This document shows positions 1 to 9,620 of a stretch of DNA of 39,866 bases, one piece after another. This DNA is from Prochlorococcus sp. AG-402-N21 (GTDB lineage: Bacteria; Cyanobacteriota; Cyanobacteriia; PCC-6307; Cyanobiaceae). Both the position numbers and the translations under genes were made by a program. How positions within the stretch are numbered: the first letter of the stretch is position 1; each line of letters starts with the position of its first letter. Where the stretch lies: assembly GCA_003216435.1 (NCBI GenBank), contig QCIW01000012.1, positions 1 to 39,866 on the forward strand. Direction: 5' to 3'. A model generated the notes under the pieces. That model searched no databases. It had not been told where the DNA came from and saw nothing but the letters and a program-made list of their open reading frames with translations.

Positions 1-1
1 T

Positions 2-3000
2 TTTCAAGCCAAAGCTGGAGTTGAAAAATTCAAGTTGAAAGCTCTGGAAGGGGTCCTGCCAACAAAATATAAGACTAGAGGGATCGTGGATGGCATTTTG
101 GAGTTAGGAGTAAAGAATGGAACGCTTAATTGCAACGGAGGTTTGACGATCTCTGATTTAAATGTAGTAGGTGGAATATTGAGAAACCCACTTGTTACTG
201 AGAAAGCAATTTTTAGTTGTGAAGATAAGCTTGTTGAGATACCTTCTACTAAATTTCAATATGGAGAATGGATTGCCAAGGTTGATGGTGCTATTCCTCT
301 AGAGGATTCTCGCAATCTTAATTTAGGATTGTCTACTTTAGTTAGGCTTCAAGACAATTATGACACCTCTCTACAGGTTGAAGCAGTCTTGCCACTAATT
401 ATTGAGAAAAAAGGCTTAAAGTTTGGCGACTTGTTGGCAGATTTTAATTTAGAGTCTTTTTCTTTTAATTCCTTAAGTTCTTTAATTCAAAAATCTGTTG
501 CTGGAAATCTTTCTGCAAGTGGAATAATAAGAGGTCCTATTAATTCTTTAACTACTGACTTTTCTTTTTCTTTAGAAAATCCACAATTTACAAACATTCG
601 TCTTCAAGAAAAATGGCGAGGAGAATTCAAAGGTGATGCTTTAGGAGGAGGAAAGTTGAGAATGAAATCTGTAGGAGCTGCTCTACCTTCTACAATTTCA
701 GCGAAATTAAATAGCAACTGGCAACTTGATAATTTAGATGTGCGCCGTTTAGGTGGCAACATCTTTCTACAGCGTAGTCTTGATACTTACACGTGGTCCT
801 CTAATGATTTTAGGTTAGATCGTATTGAGGTGGCAATACCTCCAGGAAAGAGCTTTAAAAGAATATTTGGGAAATTATCTGGTGATGGAGAATTGAAATT
901 GAATCCATTTTCGGTAAATGGGAAAATCACACTTGGCTATCCAAGATTAATTGGATTCAAATTAAAAGAAGCTCAACTTGAGGGTGAATTATTAGATAAT
1001 AATTATTTTCTAAATGGAAACCTTTTCCCTTTGGAAAATGGGCAAATATCTATAAATGCAAATGGGGAGATAGATGGTTCTTTATGGGCAAAAACCGAAT
1101 TCAAGAAAGTAAGCCCGGCTTGGATTGTTCAAACAATACGTCAAATACCCAAAGTAAAGATGGGGGTCCCCGCGCCTACTGGCCGAGCTATTGATCTCGA
1201 GGGGTTTGAAATAAAAACTGAGAAGTCTTCATTAGATAGTCAACTGAAAGAATGGATTAATTCTGTCATCTCTATTTCTAGTAGGAAAAAGCTTCAAAGA
1301 AAAAAAGAGATCATTAATCCAGAGGATCTTCGAGGGCACATAGATGCAGTGGTTGAGATTCAAGGACCGAAAATAAAAGAACTTTACTTAGATTTAAAAG
1401 CATCTGGAAAACTTTGGACTAAAGATCAAACTAATCAACCAGATGTAGAGATTAAACCATTCACTACAACTATTCGAGGCCCGATTCAAATCGGGGATGG
1501 AGAGTTTTCCTTTGTAAATGTTCCTTTCTCTCTTCTTTCCCTATTTTTGCCTGCCCCTTCAGGCGTTAGTGGGATGTTTGGATTCAATGGAACCTACCGG
1601 ATAGGGAGAAGGAGGCCAGAGATAACCGCGGATTTGATTTTTAATGATGTTGCTTTAGGAGGTGAATCAATACTCTTGAAAAGAGGAAGTATTGTTTTCT
1701 CTGATTCATTTCTGACAGTAGATATAGCTTTACAAAATGCTTCTTCTTCTAACCCTGTTACTTTAGTTGGGAATATTCCTTTAACTTCTTCCTCACCTAT
1801 AAATTTAAGAATAGAGAGCCATGGCGATGGAATTAGCTTCCTAGATCAGTTCTCTAATGGTGGAATTACCTGGAACTCTGGGAGTGCTGATCTTAGAGTT
1901 TTAATTTCAGGTACTTTTGCCAATCTTCAAGCTAATGGTTTTCTTGTAATTAAGGACGGAGATTTAGACATTCAAAGTGAAAATTTGAATAAAATTAATT
2001 CGAGAATACTCTTTGATTTCAACAGAGTAGAGGTTATTGATTTAAGAGCGAACATGGGAGAGAGTGGAGTGATTACTGGGCAAGGCGATATTGCTTTATT
2101 TCGAACTGGAACGATTGAAAAAAAACCGCTTTCTTTGCAGCTTGATAGTGTGAAATTGAAATCTTCCATAGCCGATGTAGAGATTTCTTCAAGGCTAAAT
2201 TTTGGAGGACCTTTAATAAAACCAATAATTAGAGGAGACATTACGCTTAAGGAAGGTTCTATATCTATTACAAAGTCGAGGTCTAATCAGAATATTTCTC
2301 TCTCTAGCCAAGATGAGCTGACTTCAATTGGTCTTCCCCGGCGTAATTTGTTACCTGAAGAGAATTGGAGTAGAGAAACACCCCTTCTTTTGTTTATGGG
2401 GGATGAAAATGCCCCAGCAAGTAAGTTGGTTAAGTCTGCTATCCCGAAGGGCCTTTCTTCTATAACTTTTGATAACCTTAGGTTAAACCTAGGACCTAGT
2501 CTCAGAATAGTTTCTCAGCCAGTAACTAGTTTTGAGATTGATGGATTTCTTTTGTTAAATGGTGGTTTTGATCAGACACTTAATGCTAGTGGCTTAGTTC
2601 GCTTATTGAATGGAAGAATTAATCTATTTACGACTACATTTCATTTAGACAGACGAGAAGACAATGTGGCTATTTTTGTACCTTCTATGGGCTTAATCCC
2701 TTATGTTGATGTGAAAATGATTACCCGTGTTCCAGATACAGTAAGAAACCCTAGTGATCTTAGCTCTTCCAGTGATTTTGTGACCAATGGTTCTGGTGCT
2801 TTTGGAATAGGAGGGTCTCGCTTCGTTAAGGTTGAGGTAATAGCTATAGGACCAGCTGATCGATTGAAAGATAATTATCAACTCAGAAGTACACCTCCTA
2901 TTCCTCAGAATGAATTGTTAGGTCTAATCGGAGGGAATTCACTTACGAGTTTATTTAGGGGAGGCGATAGCAGTGTTTTTGCGGATGTGATTAATCGCTC

Positions 3001-3358
3001 TTTTGTGGCTCCAGTTTTAGGAAATATAAGTGGAGCTTTTAGTGAAAGACTACAAATAGCACTGTACCCTGCATATATCAATGCAGCGGCTCTTGATGCT
3101 GAAATAGCTGATGGTAAATCAGGATCTAATAATGACGAGAGTTCCGGCGAATTATCGTCTTTACAAGCTTGGGTTGCTGAAATGGGAATTGACTTGACTG
3201 ATCGTATAAGTTTCTCAGTTCAATCAACTCCTAATCGTGAAGATATCCCTTCTCAGGGTAATTTGACGCTTCAATTAAACCAGAACTTTGGTTTATTAGG
3301 TTCTTTTGATCAGAATGGGAAATGGCAAAGCCAGTTGGAAATATTTTTAAGATATTGA
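2..3358 (+). CDS. tamB: TamB/Tic236-like translocation and assembly protein (DUF490), 5' end outside window
   Basis: The reading frame is already open at base 2 and runs through the TTG at 35, so the gene begins upstream and 1118 residues of its C-terminal part are seen. The protein is dominated by alternating beta-strand and Gly/Asn turn segments with few charged helices, as in the long beta-taco proteins that bridge inner and outer membranes. The last ~350 residues look like the TamB C-terminal DUF490 domain, including a PIPQNELLGLIGG stretch and a terminal LEIFLRY strand ending in an aromatic residue. Family knowledge: TamB works with Omp85 proteins in outer-membrane biogenesis or lipid transport, and Tic236 is the plastid homologue. 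A basic patch near residues 410-420 (SRKKLQRKKE) is notable. No disruption is seen. The family call is confident; the cellular role is inferred. Confidence 0.85.
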   Translation, partial: FQAKAGVEKFKLKALEGVLPTKYKTRGIVDGILELGVKNGTLNCNGGLTISDLNVVGGILRNPLVTEKAIFSCEDKLVEIPSTKFQYGEWIAKVDGAIPLEDSRNLNLGLSTLVRLQDNYDTSLQVEAVLPLIIEKKGLKFGDLLADFNLESFSFNSLSSLIQKSVAGNLSASGIIRGPINSLTTDFSFSLENPQFTNIRLQEKWRGEFKGDALGGGKLRMKSVGAALPSTISAKLNSNWQLDNLDVRRLGGNIFLQRSLDTYTWSSNDFRLDRIEVAIPPGKSFKRIFGKLSGDGELKLNPFSVNGKITLGYPRLIGFKLKEAQLEGELLDNNYFLNGNLFPLENGQISINANGEIDGSLWAKTEFKKVSPAWIVQTIRQIPKVKMGVPAPTGRAIDLEGFEIKTEKSSLDSQLKEWINSVISISSRKKLQRKKEIINPEDLRGHIDAVVEIQGPKIKELYLDLKASGKLWTKDQTNQPDVEIKPFTTTIRGPIQIGDGEFSFVNVPFSLLSLFLPAPSGVSGMFGFNGTYRIGRRRPEITADLIFNDVALGGESILLKRGSIVFSDSFLTVDIALQNASSSNPVTLVGNIPLTSSSPINLRIESHGDGISFLDQFSNGGITWNSGSADLRVLISGTFANLQANGFLVIKDGDLDIQSENLNKINSRILFDFNRVEVIDLRANMGESGVITGQGDIALFRTGTIEKKPLSLQLDSVKLKSSIADVEISSRLNFGGPLIKPIIRGDITLKEGSISITKSRSNQNISLSSQDELTSIGLPRRNLLPEENWSRETPLLLFMGDENAPASKLVKSAIPKGLSSITFDNLRLNLGPSLRIVSQPVTSFEIDGFLLLNGGFDQTLNASGLVRLLNGRINLFTTTFHLDRREDNVAIFVPSMGLIPYVDVKMITRVPDTVRNPSDLSSSSDFVTNGSGAFGIGGSRFVKVEVIAIGPADRLKDNYQLRSTPPIPQNELLGLIGGNSLTSLFRGGDSSVFADVINRSFVAPVLGNISGAFSERLQIALYPAYINAAALDAEIADGKSGSNNDESSGELSSLQAWVAEMGIDLTDRISFSVQSTPNREDIPSQGNLTLQLNQNFGLLGSFDQNGKWQSQLEIFLRY

Positions 3359-3405
3359 ATTACAGTAGGTTCCTAGCTCTTGATATTTTATTTAGATTTT
3401 CTTCT

Positions 3406-3451
3406 TTAACTCTTAAAGTTAACGACAATTTTCTTGAGAGAATTTGTTCTC
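3406..3451 (+). terminator. Weak tandem hairpins downstream of tamB
   Basis: TTAACT (3406-3411) can pair with AGTTAA (3417-3422), and GAGAA (3438-3442) with TTCTC (3447-3451). Both stems are short and AT-rich. The only T-run (3466-3470) lies 14 bases past the second stem. This could be a poor intrinsic terminator for tamB, but it is not convincing. Confidence 0.25.
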
Positions 3452-3469
3452 GCTTTACGACCTTCTTTT

Positions 3470-3524
3470 TAAGTACTTATTAAATAGTGTATGAAAGTTA
3501 GCTCATGCAAAATTTATAAGTACT
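3470..3524. repeat. Repeated TAAGTACT element upstream of proA
   Basis: TAAGTACTTA, a perfect 10-bp palindrome at 3470-3479, is followed 47 bp later by a second TAAGTACT at 3517-3524 inside ATAAGTACTAT. Both copies centre on AGTACT. The pair lies 30-84 bases before the proA start. It could be a paired operator or chance in AT-rich sequence. Confidence 0.35.
3515..3520 (+). promoter_or_regulatory. Possible -10 box for proA
   Basis: TATAAG lies 33 bases upstream of the proA ATG. No good -35 is visible at 16-18 bp spacing. The hexamer overlaps the second TAAGTACT copy, so a protein bound there could block it. This is a guess from position and match only. Confidence 0.25.
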
Positions 3525-3553
3525 ATTGTCCTTTTTAGTGCAAGATAAAAGCG

Positions 3554-4882
3554 ATGTCCTTGAATGTTATGTCAAAAGATTCAGGTGTTCCAAACCCTTC
3601 AAATGAGTTGTTTCTACGTGTGGGTGAAGTTAGAAGTGCGGCTAAAAAATTAAGTCTGACCACAAATGAACAGCGTCGAGAAGCTTTGCTATCTATGGCT
3701 GATGCTTTAGCCTCAAGTTCTTCTAAAATTGTTGAAGCAAATTTAAGAGACCTTAAACAAGCTGAGGTCGACGGTCTCAATGAATCCCTTTTAGCTAGAT
3801 TGAAACTGGATGAAGCTAAATTAGCAGGAGCGATAGAGGGCGTTCGAAAAGTAGCACTTTTACCTGACCCTATCGGTTTATGTCAACTAAAAAGAGAACT
3901 GGCTGATGGATTAATTCTAGAGAGAATTACTGTCCCTTTGGGACTATTAGGAATCATCTTTGAGGCAAGACCTGATGCGGTTATTCAAATTGCTTCTCTT
4001 GCTATTCGTTCAGGTAATGGCGCTCTTCTGAAAGGTGGAAGTGAAGCTAGCTATACGAACAAAGAAATAATGAATTCTCTTCATCAAGGATTATCTTTAA
4101 CAAAAGTTGATTCAAATTCGCTGTGTTTACTTACTTCACGAGAGGAAAGTATGGCGATGCTTCGCTTGGATTCTCTTGTTGATCTAATTATTCCTCGCGG
4201 AAGCAATGAGTTAGTACGTTTTATTCAGGACAATACGAGAATTCCTGTGTTAGGTCATGCTGATGGTGTTTGTCATTTGTACATTGATCAAGATGCTGAT
4301 ATAGAGCAAGGCGTTCTAATTGCAATTGACAGCAAAACTCAATATCCTGCTGCTTGCAATGCTATTGAGACACTACTTATACATGAATCTGTAGCTGCAG
4401 AATTCTTAAATAAAGCAATACCTGGATTTAAGAAATGTGGCGTAACCCTTCGAGGTGATGATAGAAGTACGACTTATGGTGTTTTGAATATGGCGAGTGA
4501 AGAAGATTGGTCTACGGAGTATCTTGACTTAATTCTTTCTATCAAAATTGTCTCAGATTTAAAAGAGGCGTTAGAGCATATACATCTTTATGGATCACGC
4601 CATACTGATGCGATCGTCACAAATAATAAAGAAGTTGCTGAGATGTTTTTGCGATCCGTTGATAGTGCAGGAGTTTATCATAATTGTTCAACTCGTTTTG
4701 CAGATGGATTTAGATATGGATTTGGTGCAGAAGTAGGGATAAGTACACAAACTTTGCCGCCTCGAGGTCCCGTTGGTTTGGAAGGTTTGGTTACCTACAA
4801 GTATTTTTTGAAGGGGGAAGGACATATTGCTGATGAGTTTGCTTCTGGGGTAAAAACATTCATTCACCAGGACTTATTCTGA
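3554..4882 (+). CDS. proA: Gamma-glutamyl phosphate reductase
   Basis: This 442-residue protein is an aldehyde-dehydrogenase-fold reductase that converts gamma-glutamyl phosphate to glutamate semialdehyde with NADPH, the second step of proline synthesis. Family hallmarks are the [19 protein letters not shown] segment (~132-150), the [15 protein letters not shown] segment (151-165), and the catalytic cysteine C268 in [12 protein letters not shown]. Length is typical for cyanobacterial ProA. The start at 3554 has no clear Shine-Dalgarno; an in-frame ATG at codon 6 is possible. The gene overlaps folB by one base (TGATG), so translational coupling is likely. The gap upstream holds candidate regulatory repeats. 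Confidence 0.96.
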   Translation: MSLNVMSKDSGVPNPSNELFLRVGEVRSAAKKLSLTTNEQRREALLSMADALASSSSKIVEANLRDLKQAEVDGLNESLLARLKLDEAKLAGAIEGVRKVALLPDPIGLCQLKRELADGLILERITVPLGLLGIIFEARPDAVIQIASLAIRSGNGALLKGGSEASYTNKEIMNSLHQGLSLTKVDSNSLCLLTSREESMAMLRLDSLVDLIIPRGSNELVRFIQDNTRIPVLGHADGVCHLYIDQDADIEQGVLIAIDSKTQYPAACNAIETLLIHESVAAEFLNKAIPGFKKCGVTLRGDDRSTTYGVLNMASEEDWSTEYLDLILSIKIVSDLKEALEHIHLYGSRHTDAIVTNNKEVAEMFLRSVDSAGVYHNCSTRFADGFRYGFGAEVGISTQTLPPRGPVGLEGLVTYKYFLKGEGHIADEFASGVKTFIHQDLF

Positions 4883-5262
4883 TGAATGATTCTATTGACT
4901 TAGGAGTTATCCATGTTGAGAATGTCAATCTTTGGGCACATGTGGGTGTATTAGATAAAGAGCGTTTGCTCGGGCAGGATTTTTTGGTTGATTTTAGTAT
5001 CTGGGTTGATATAGAAGATGCCAGTAAAAATGATAATCTTTCGTCTACGGTAGATTACAGCTTGGCTATAAAAGGTCTGCAAAAACTAGCATTTCAGGCA
5101 AGGTTTTTCACAATTGAAAGATTTAGCGATCACTTGCTTGATTACCTTGAATCGCTATATGGTCCATTACCTATGAGATTATTTTTAAGGAAGTGTGCAC
5201 CTCCTGTAGAAGGTTTTAGCGGTAGTGTTGGAATCGAAAGGAAGCGAAACTTTAACTTTTAG
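4882..5262 (+). CDS. folB: Dihydroneopterin aldolase
   Basis: This 126-residue protein has the normal FolB length. It splits 7,8-dihydroneopterin into 6-hydroxymethyl-dihydropterin and glycolaldehyde in folate synthesis. Visible family features are the HVGVLDKERLLGQDF segment with E27, the TVDYSLAIKGL strand-helix, FTIERFSDHL with E79, and the proposed catalytic lysine K104 in FLRKCAPPVEG. The ATG shares its A with the proA stop codon. The downstream hydrolase starts 6 bases after its stop, so proA-folB-hydrolase is probably one transcript, although the three functions are unrelated. Confidence 0.93.
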   Translation: MNDSIDLGVIHVENVNLWAHVGVLDKERLLGQDFLVDFSIWVDIEDASKNDNLSSTVDYSLAIKGLQKLAFQARFFTIERFSDHLLDYLESLYGPLPMRLFLRKCAPPVEGFSGSVGIERKRNFNF

Positions 5263-5268
5263 ATATTA

Positions 5269-5862
5269 ATGACAATAAAATCTCGACATATTGTTTTGGT
5301 CCATGGTTTATGGGATACCCCCATTATCTTTAAACATCTTGTAGATAAACTAACCAAGAAAGGCTTTAAGGTGTTTACTCCTCACTTACCTCATAAACTT
5401 GGTCTTGTATCAATCCGGACTTTGGCCGAAGAATTAAATGTGTATATTCTTCGAGAGTTAGGAGAAGATATATCTATTAACTTGATGGGATTTTCTATGG
5501 GTGGATTGATTTCTAGATTTTGGATGCAAAAATTGTCTGGGGCTCGGAGAACTAATCGTTTTGTTAGTGTTGGAACTCCTCATTGTGGAACTTTAACGGC
5601 TCAATTGGTTCCTTCATTTATGTTTAAAGGAATAGCTGAAATGAAGGTTGGGAGTGATTTTCTGAATGACTTAAATAAAGATATTGCCAGTTTAGGAAAA
5701 GTTGAATGTATTAGTTTTTTTTGTTATTTTGATTTGATGGTTTTCCCTGGGTGGAAAGCAGTTCTTCCTATAGGGAGGTGCTCTCCTTTACCTGTCCTTA
5801 CACATAAAGGCCTTATATACAATAAGGAAGCAATAGAAAATTTAATTAACAGCTTAATTTGA
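5269..5862 (+). CDS. Compact alpha/beta hydrolase (lipase/esterase-like)
   Basis: This is a 197-residue cytosolic hydrolase with no signal peptide. The oxyanion-hole motif is HGLWD (12-16), and the nucleophile elbow is GFSMG with S76. D155 in FCYFDLMVFP and H179 in VLTHKGL complete a plausible Ser-Asp-His triad. The VSVGTPHCGT stretch after the nucleophile resembles bacterial triacylglycerol lipases and PGAP1-like esterases. The usual lid domain is absent, so the protein is close to a minimal core fold. The substrate cannot be told from sequence. The 3' end overlaps the convergent prlC gene by 9 bases. Confidence 0.85.
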   Translation: MTIKSRHIVLVHGLWDTPIIFKHLVDKLTKKGFKVFTPHLPHKLGLVSIRTLAEELNVYILRELGEDISINLMGFSMGGLISRFWMQKLSGARRTNRFVSVGTPHCGTLTAQLVPSFMFKGIAEMKVGSDFLNDLNKDIASLGKVECISFFCYFDLMVFPGWKAVLPIGRCSPLPVLTHKGLIYNKEAIENLINSLI

Positions 5863-7989
5863 CGATTTACCAAGACCTGAATGTCTAATTAATGCTTCTG
5901 TTGAAGGTGCTCTACCTCGGAAAGCTTCAAAAACTTCTGCTGGAGAGCGACTACCTCCTAGACTAAGTACAGTCTCGCGGAAACGTCTACCTATTACTTT
6001 TATCTGTTCTTCATTTTCTAGCCCAGCTTCTTCAAAGGCAGAAAAAGCGTCTGAACTGAGAACTTCCGCCCATTTGTATGAGTAATAACCTGCCGCATAT
6101 CCTCCTGCAAAAATATGACTAAAGGAACAAAGAAATTGATCTTCTTTTATTGGATTTAAGACAGTTGTTGTTTTTGCAATTTCTCTTCTCAGTTGATCTG
6201 GTGTAATACCTAGACTTGTTTCCCACACACTATGTAGCCTTATATCTGTAAGGGCAAAATGAATTTGTCGCAACGTATTAATACCGGAATTAAAAGTACG
6301 ACTCCTACGGATTTTTTTAAATTCTTCTTCAGGGAGTTGTTCTCCTGTTTTCCAATGCTTTGCAATTTCTTTGATTGTCGAACGATCTAAGCACCAGTTT
6401 TCCATGAATTGACTAGGTAATTCAACAGCATCCCATTCCACGTTGTTAATACCAGCCGCTTGAGGGTATTTGACATTTGTAAGCATATGTTGGAGACCAT
6501 GCCCGAATTCGTGGAAGAGCGTTTCTACTTCGTCAAAGCTCATTAGGCTTGGCTTGTCTCCTATTGGTGGTGTTTGATTACAAATTAAGTAGGCGACAGG
6601 GAGAACTTTTGTCCCATCTTCAGCTTCATCCTTTATTAGGCATTCGTCCATCCAGGCACCTCCTCGCTTAGAGGATGAACGACTATAGGGATCTAGGTAA
6701 AATGAAGCTATAGGTGTACTGTCTTTATCCAATACCTCGAAAAACTGTACGTCTTTGTGCCAAGTGGGAATATCTTTCACTTTTGAAGGAATTATTTTTA
6801 TTGCAAACAATCTTTCGCATAACTGAAATAGTCCATCAAGAACTTGAGGTAGTGGAAACCATGGTCGGAGAGACTCTTGATCAAGATTGAACTTTTCTTT
6901 ACGTAAATGCTCCGACCAATAATTAATGTCCCATGGAGCTAATTCCTTTGATTCAGAGAAGCCTTGTTTTATTGCGCATGTTTTTAATTCCTTTAGTTCT
7001 TTCTGTGCAACTATTATTGCTGCCGAACGTAACTCTTCTAGAAGTTTTTCAACTTCATTGGTACCTTTAGCCATTTTACTAGCAAGACTTAGCTCTGCCC
7101 AATTTTTGTATCCAAGAAGCTCAGATTGCTCCCTCCTTAAGGTTAGAATCTCTTCGATTATTTTGTTGTTATTTAAGACCCCTTTGCTTGCTCTACTTAC
7201 ATGCGCTTTATAGATTGATTCACGTAAAGATCTATTCTTGGAGTAGGTGATAAAGGGGATATAACTTGGCATGTCTAATCCAATCTTCCATGGACCATGC
7301 TCGACATTTTGTTCATTACTACTTGATTGAGACTTCTCATTTGAACTTTTTGCTGCACTTGCGAAATTTTCTAGTACACGTGGTGGGAGTCCCTCAACTT
7401 CCTCTGATTTAGTTAGTATTAGGCTCCATTCCTTTGATGCGTCAAGTAAATGGTTGCTGAATGTATTTGATAATTCTGCAAGTCTTTCACTTTTTAAGTT
7501 GAATATCTTTTTTTCTGATTCCTGTAGCCCTACTCCTCTATGTTTCATAGAGAGTATTTCTGTATCTATTATTCTGATTTGTGAGTTGTCTAAATTATTA
7601 GAATAATTGCTTTTTAAATTTAATAATGACTTATAAATAATTCGGCTTTGACCAATCTTATTACTAAAACGAATAATTTCTGGTTGTTGCTTTGAATATG
7701 AATCGCGAAGTTCAGCAGAGTTACATACTCCATTTAAGTGAGACACAACTCCCCAGCTCCATCTTAAACTTTCGCTGATTTTATAAAGGGGGGTCATTAC
7801 TTCTTCCCAAGTTAATTCCCTTTCGCTATTGAGCTTCTGTTCTAGATCTTTCTCTAGATCTATTAACTTCTCACTTAGTTTTTTTAGTAAGGTAGGGATC
7901 TGTTCATTTACCTCTGTAGGTGTTATTTTTCTAAATTGTGGTAATCCTTTTCCTACCAGAAGGGCAGGAAGTTCTGTTTTTTGTGACAT
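5854..7989 (-). CDS. prlC: M3-family zinc oligopeptidase (oligopeptidase A type)
   Basis: This 711-residue cytosolic metallopeptidase degrades short peptides. The zinc motif is H493-E494-F495-G496-H497, and the third ligand is likely E523 in AVELPSQFMENW, which fits thimet/OpdA-type M3 enzymes. Residues ~1-230 are the helical lid-like half, rich in Leu, Lys and Glu, with a Ser/Asn/Glu-rich linker near 213-230. The C-terminal SHIFAGGYAAGYYSYKWA segment is the conserved substrate-binding helix of the family. It is the last gene of the minus-strand run. Its start lies one base beyond the ndhD stop, suggesting coupling. Confidence 0.95.
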   Translation of the reverse strand: MSQKTELPALLVGKGLPQFRKITPTEVNEQIPTLLKKLSEKLIDLEKDLEQKLNSERELTWEEVMTPLYKISESLRWSWGVVSHLNGVCNSAELRDSYSKQQPEIIRFSNKIGQSRIIYKSLLNLKSNYSNNLDNSQIRIIDTEILSMKHRGVGLQESEKKIFNLKSERLAELSNTFSNHLLDASKEWSLILTKSEEVEGLPPRVLENFASAAKSSNEKSQSSSNEQNVEHGPWKIGLDMPSYIPFITYSKNRSLRESIYKAHVSRASKGVLNNNKIIEEILTLRREQSELLGYKNWAELSLASKMAKGTNEVEKLLEELRSAAIIVAQKELKELKTCAIKQGFSESKELAPWDINYWSEHLRKEKFNLDQESLRPWFPLPQVLDGLFQLCERLFAIKIIPSKVKDIPTWHKDVQFFEVLDKDSTPIASFYLDPYSRSSSKRGGAWMDECLIKDEAEDGTKVLPVAYLICNQTPPIGDKPSLMSFDEVETLFHEFGHGLQHMLTNVKYPQAAGINNVEWDAVELPSQFMENWCLDRSTIKEIAKHWKTGEQLPEEEFKKIRRSRTFNSGINTLRQIHFALTDIRLHSVWETSLGITPDQLRREIAKTTTVLNPIKEDQFLCSFSHIFAGGYAAGYYSYKWAEVLSSDAFSAFEEAGLENEEQIKVIGRRFRETVLSLGGSRSPAEVFEAFRGRAPSTEALIRHSGLGKSSN

Positions 7990-7990
7990 C

Positions 7991-9565
7991 TCAACTTAAT
8001 TGAAGTGCTTGCGTTAAGGAAGTTACATTATGACTTAGTAGTCCATCTGCTAGTGCGTTGGTTGATGTCTCATATAAATCAATTGCTATCCTGGGCCAAA
8101 AGCCAATTACCAAAGTTGGTACCAATAGGCTTAAACCTATAGTTAGTTCTCTACTATTCATTTCTTTTGTAATAGCAAGAGCAGGAATTCTTGGCCCAAA
8201 GAATACTCTCCTGCACATTGACAAAAGATAAATAGGGGTAAGAACAAGACCAATAGCAGCAATTAGAATAGTAATAGCTCGAAAAATAGACGTAAAACTT
8301 TCTTGACTAGTGATCCCTAGAAAAACAGTGATTTCGCTAACAAAACCGCTCATTCCAGGAAGTGCTAGAGAAGCTAGAGAACTTATCAAGAAGAGTGCAA
8401 ATGTTATTGGTAAGACTTTTGCTAGACCTCCCATGTTTGGAATTGAGAGAGTATTTGTTCTTTCGTAAAAGCTGCCAGTAACAAAAAACATAGCTGCTGC
8501 GATTAATCCATGACTAATCATTTGAAGCATTGCTCCGCTAATTCCTAGCGCATCGATAGCTCCAATACCTAACAGTACAAATCCCATATGACTAACTGAG
8601 CTGCAAGCGATTCTTCTTTTTACATTATCTTGGGCAAATGCATTTAGAGCACCATAAATAATATTTACTATACCGATAACTATTAATGCAGGAGCTAAAA
8701 TCAGGTGAGCTTCGGGAAGAATTTGAACATTAAATCGTAATAGTGCGTATCCTCCCATTTTTAATAAGACTCCCGCCAGAAGCATTGAGACAGGTGCATT
8801 GGCTTCTCCATGGGCATCTGGAAGCCATGTATGAAGTGGAAAAATGGGTAGTTTCACTCCGAAACCGATTAAAAACCCTAAATAACAAAGTATTCCGAAT
8901 GCTCCCGAATAAGATTTTACTGCTAACTCACTTAAATTAAGTGTAAAGGAGTCACCTGAGAAAGCTAAAGCAAGGCCACTAATTAATATTAATAATGAAG
9001 CAAGAGCAGTATATAAAATAAATTTAGTTGCTGCATATAGACGTCGATTTCCACCCCATATTGCAATTAATAAGTACACAGGCACAAGTTCTAATTCCCA
9101 TGCCAAGAAAAATAGTAAAAAATCTTGTGACAAGAATACTAATGCCTGAGCCGAGGCCTGAACTAACAGCAGAGCGAAATAAAGTCTAGTTTTCTTTTTT
9201 ATATTCCAACTTGCTGCAGCTGATAGAAGCGTTATGAGGCCACTTAGAACAACAAGAGGCGCAGAGATTCCATCAGCCCCTAAAGACCATTCTAGGCCAA
9301 TAGAAGGTACCCAGTTTATTCTTTCAACTAATTGAAGGTCGGTTGATTGCTTGTTGAAAAATATTGCAAATACATAGGCAATTAAAAGAAAATCAAAAGC
9401 AAGAAACCCTATTGCCAGGTTCCTTGCTGTGGAAGAATTTCCCTTTTCTTCTTTTGGCAATAGGGGCATTATTAATGCCCCTATTGAAGGAAGTAAAACG
9501 ATGGATGAGAGCCAAGGGAATGAACTTTGCCCTGCAATCGTTGTGGGTAAATTTGTCACCTCCAT
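7991..9565 (-). CDS. ndhD: NAD(P)H-quinone oxidoreductase chain 4 (NdhD1-type)
   Basis: This 524-residue polytopic membrane protein belongs to the NuoM/NdhD proton-pumping antiporter family of thylakoid NDH-1, used in respiration and cyclic electron flow around photosystem I. The transmembrane glutamate is visible in [14 protein letters not shown] (E157/E159). The conserved lysine-histidine segment is [19 protein letters not shown] (K238, H251). [11 protein letters not shown] and GMSGFVSE occur in the C-terminal half. About 14 hydrophobic helices are evident. NdhD1 (NDH-1L) is more likely than the CO2-uptake paralogues NdhD3/D4, from gene context. It lies in the same direction as thrB, 55 bp downstream of it. 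Confidence 0.95.
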   Translation of the reverse strand: MEVTNLPTTIAGQSSFPWLSSIVLLPSIGALIMPLLPKEEKGNSSTARNLAIGFLAFDFLLIAYVFAIFFNKQSTDLQLVERINWVPSIGLEWSLGADGISAPLVVLSGLITLLSAAASWNIKKKTRLYFALLLVQASAQALVFLSQDFLLFFLAWELELVPVYLLIAIWGGNRRLYAATKFILYTALASLLILISGLALAFSGDSFTLNLSELAVKSYSGAFGILCYLGFLIGFGVKLPIFPLHTWLPDAHGEANAPVSMLLAGVLLKMGGYALLRFNVQILPEAHLILAPALIVIGIVNIIYGALNAFAQDNVKRRIACSSVSHMGFVLLGIGAIDALGISGAMLQMISHGLIAAAMFFVTGSFYERTNTLSIPNMGGLAKVLPITFALFLISSLASLALPGMSGFVSEITVFLGITSQESFTSIFRAITILIAAIGLVLTPIYLLSMCRRVFFGPRIPALAITKEMNSRELTIGLSLLVPTLVIGFWPRIAIDLYETSTNALADGLLSHNVTSLTQALQLS

Positions 9566-9620
9566 AATGCTCTAAAAAATGAAGAAGAACCACCAGCCAC
9601 CGCTGTTTTGATGAGTATAA

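Larger units (their letters stand above)
3359..3553. other. 195-bp intergenic region between tamB and proA
   Basis: This is one of the two longest non-coding gaps in the window. It contains two weak hairpins near its left side, a repeated TAAGTACT octamer, and a possible -10 box. I find no tRNA-like cloverleaf and no small reading frame with a ribosome-binding site. Confidence 0.6.

Noticed and set aside
5811-5827. CCTTAT/ATAAGG hairpin near the end of the hydrolase gene
   Set aside because: It is AT-rich, six pairs, inside coding sequence and without a T-run on either strand.
9364-9593. Two short open frames overlapping the ndhD start on both strands
   Set aside because: They are shadows of the ndhD 5' end without ribosome-binding sites or recognisable motifs.
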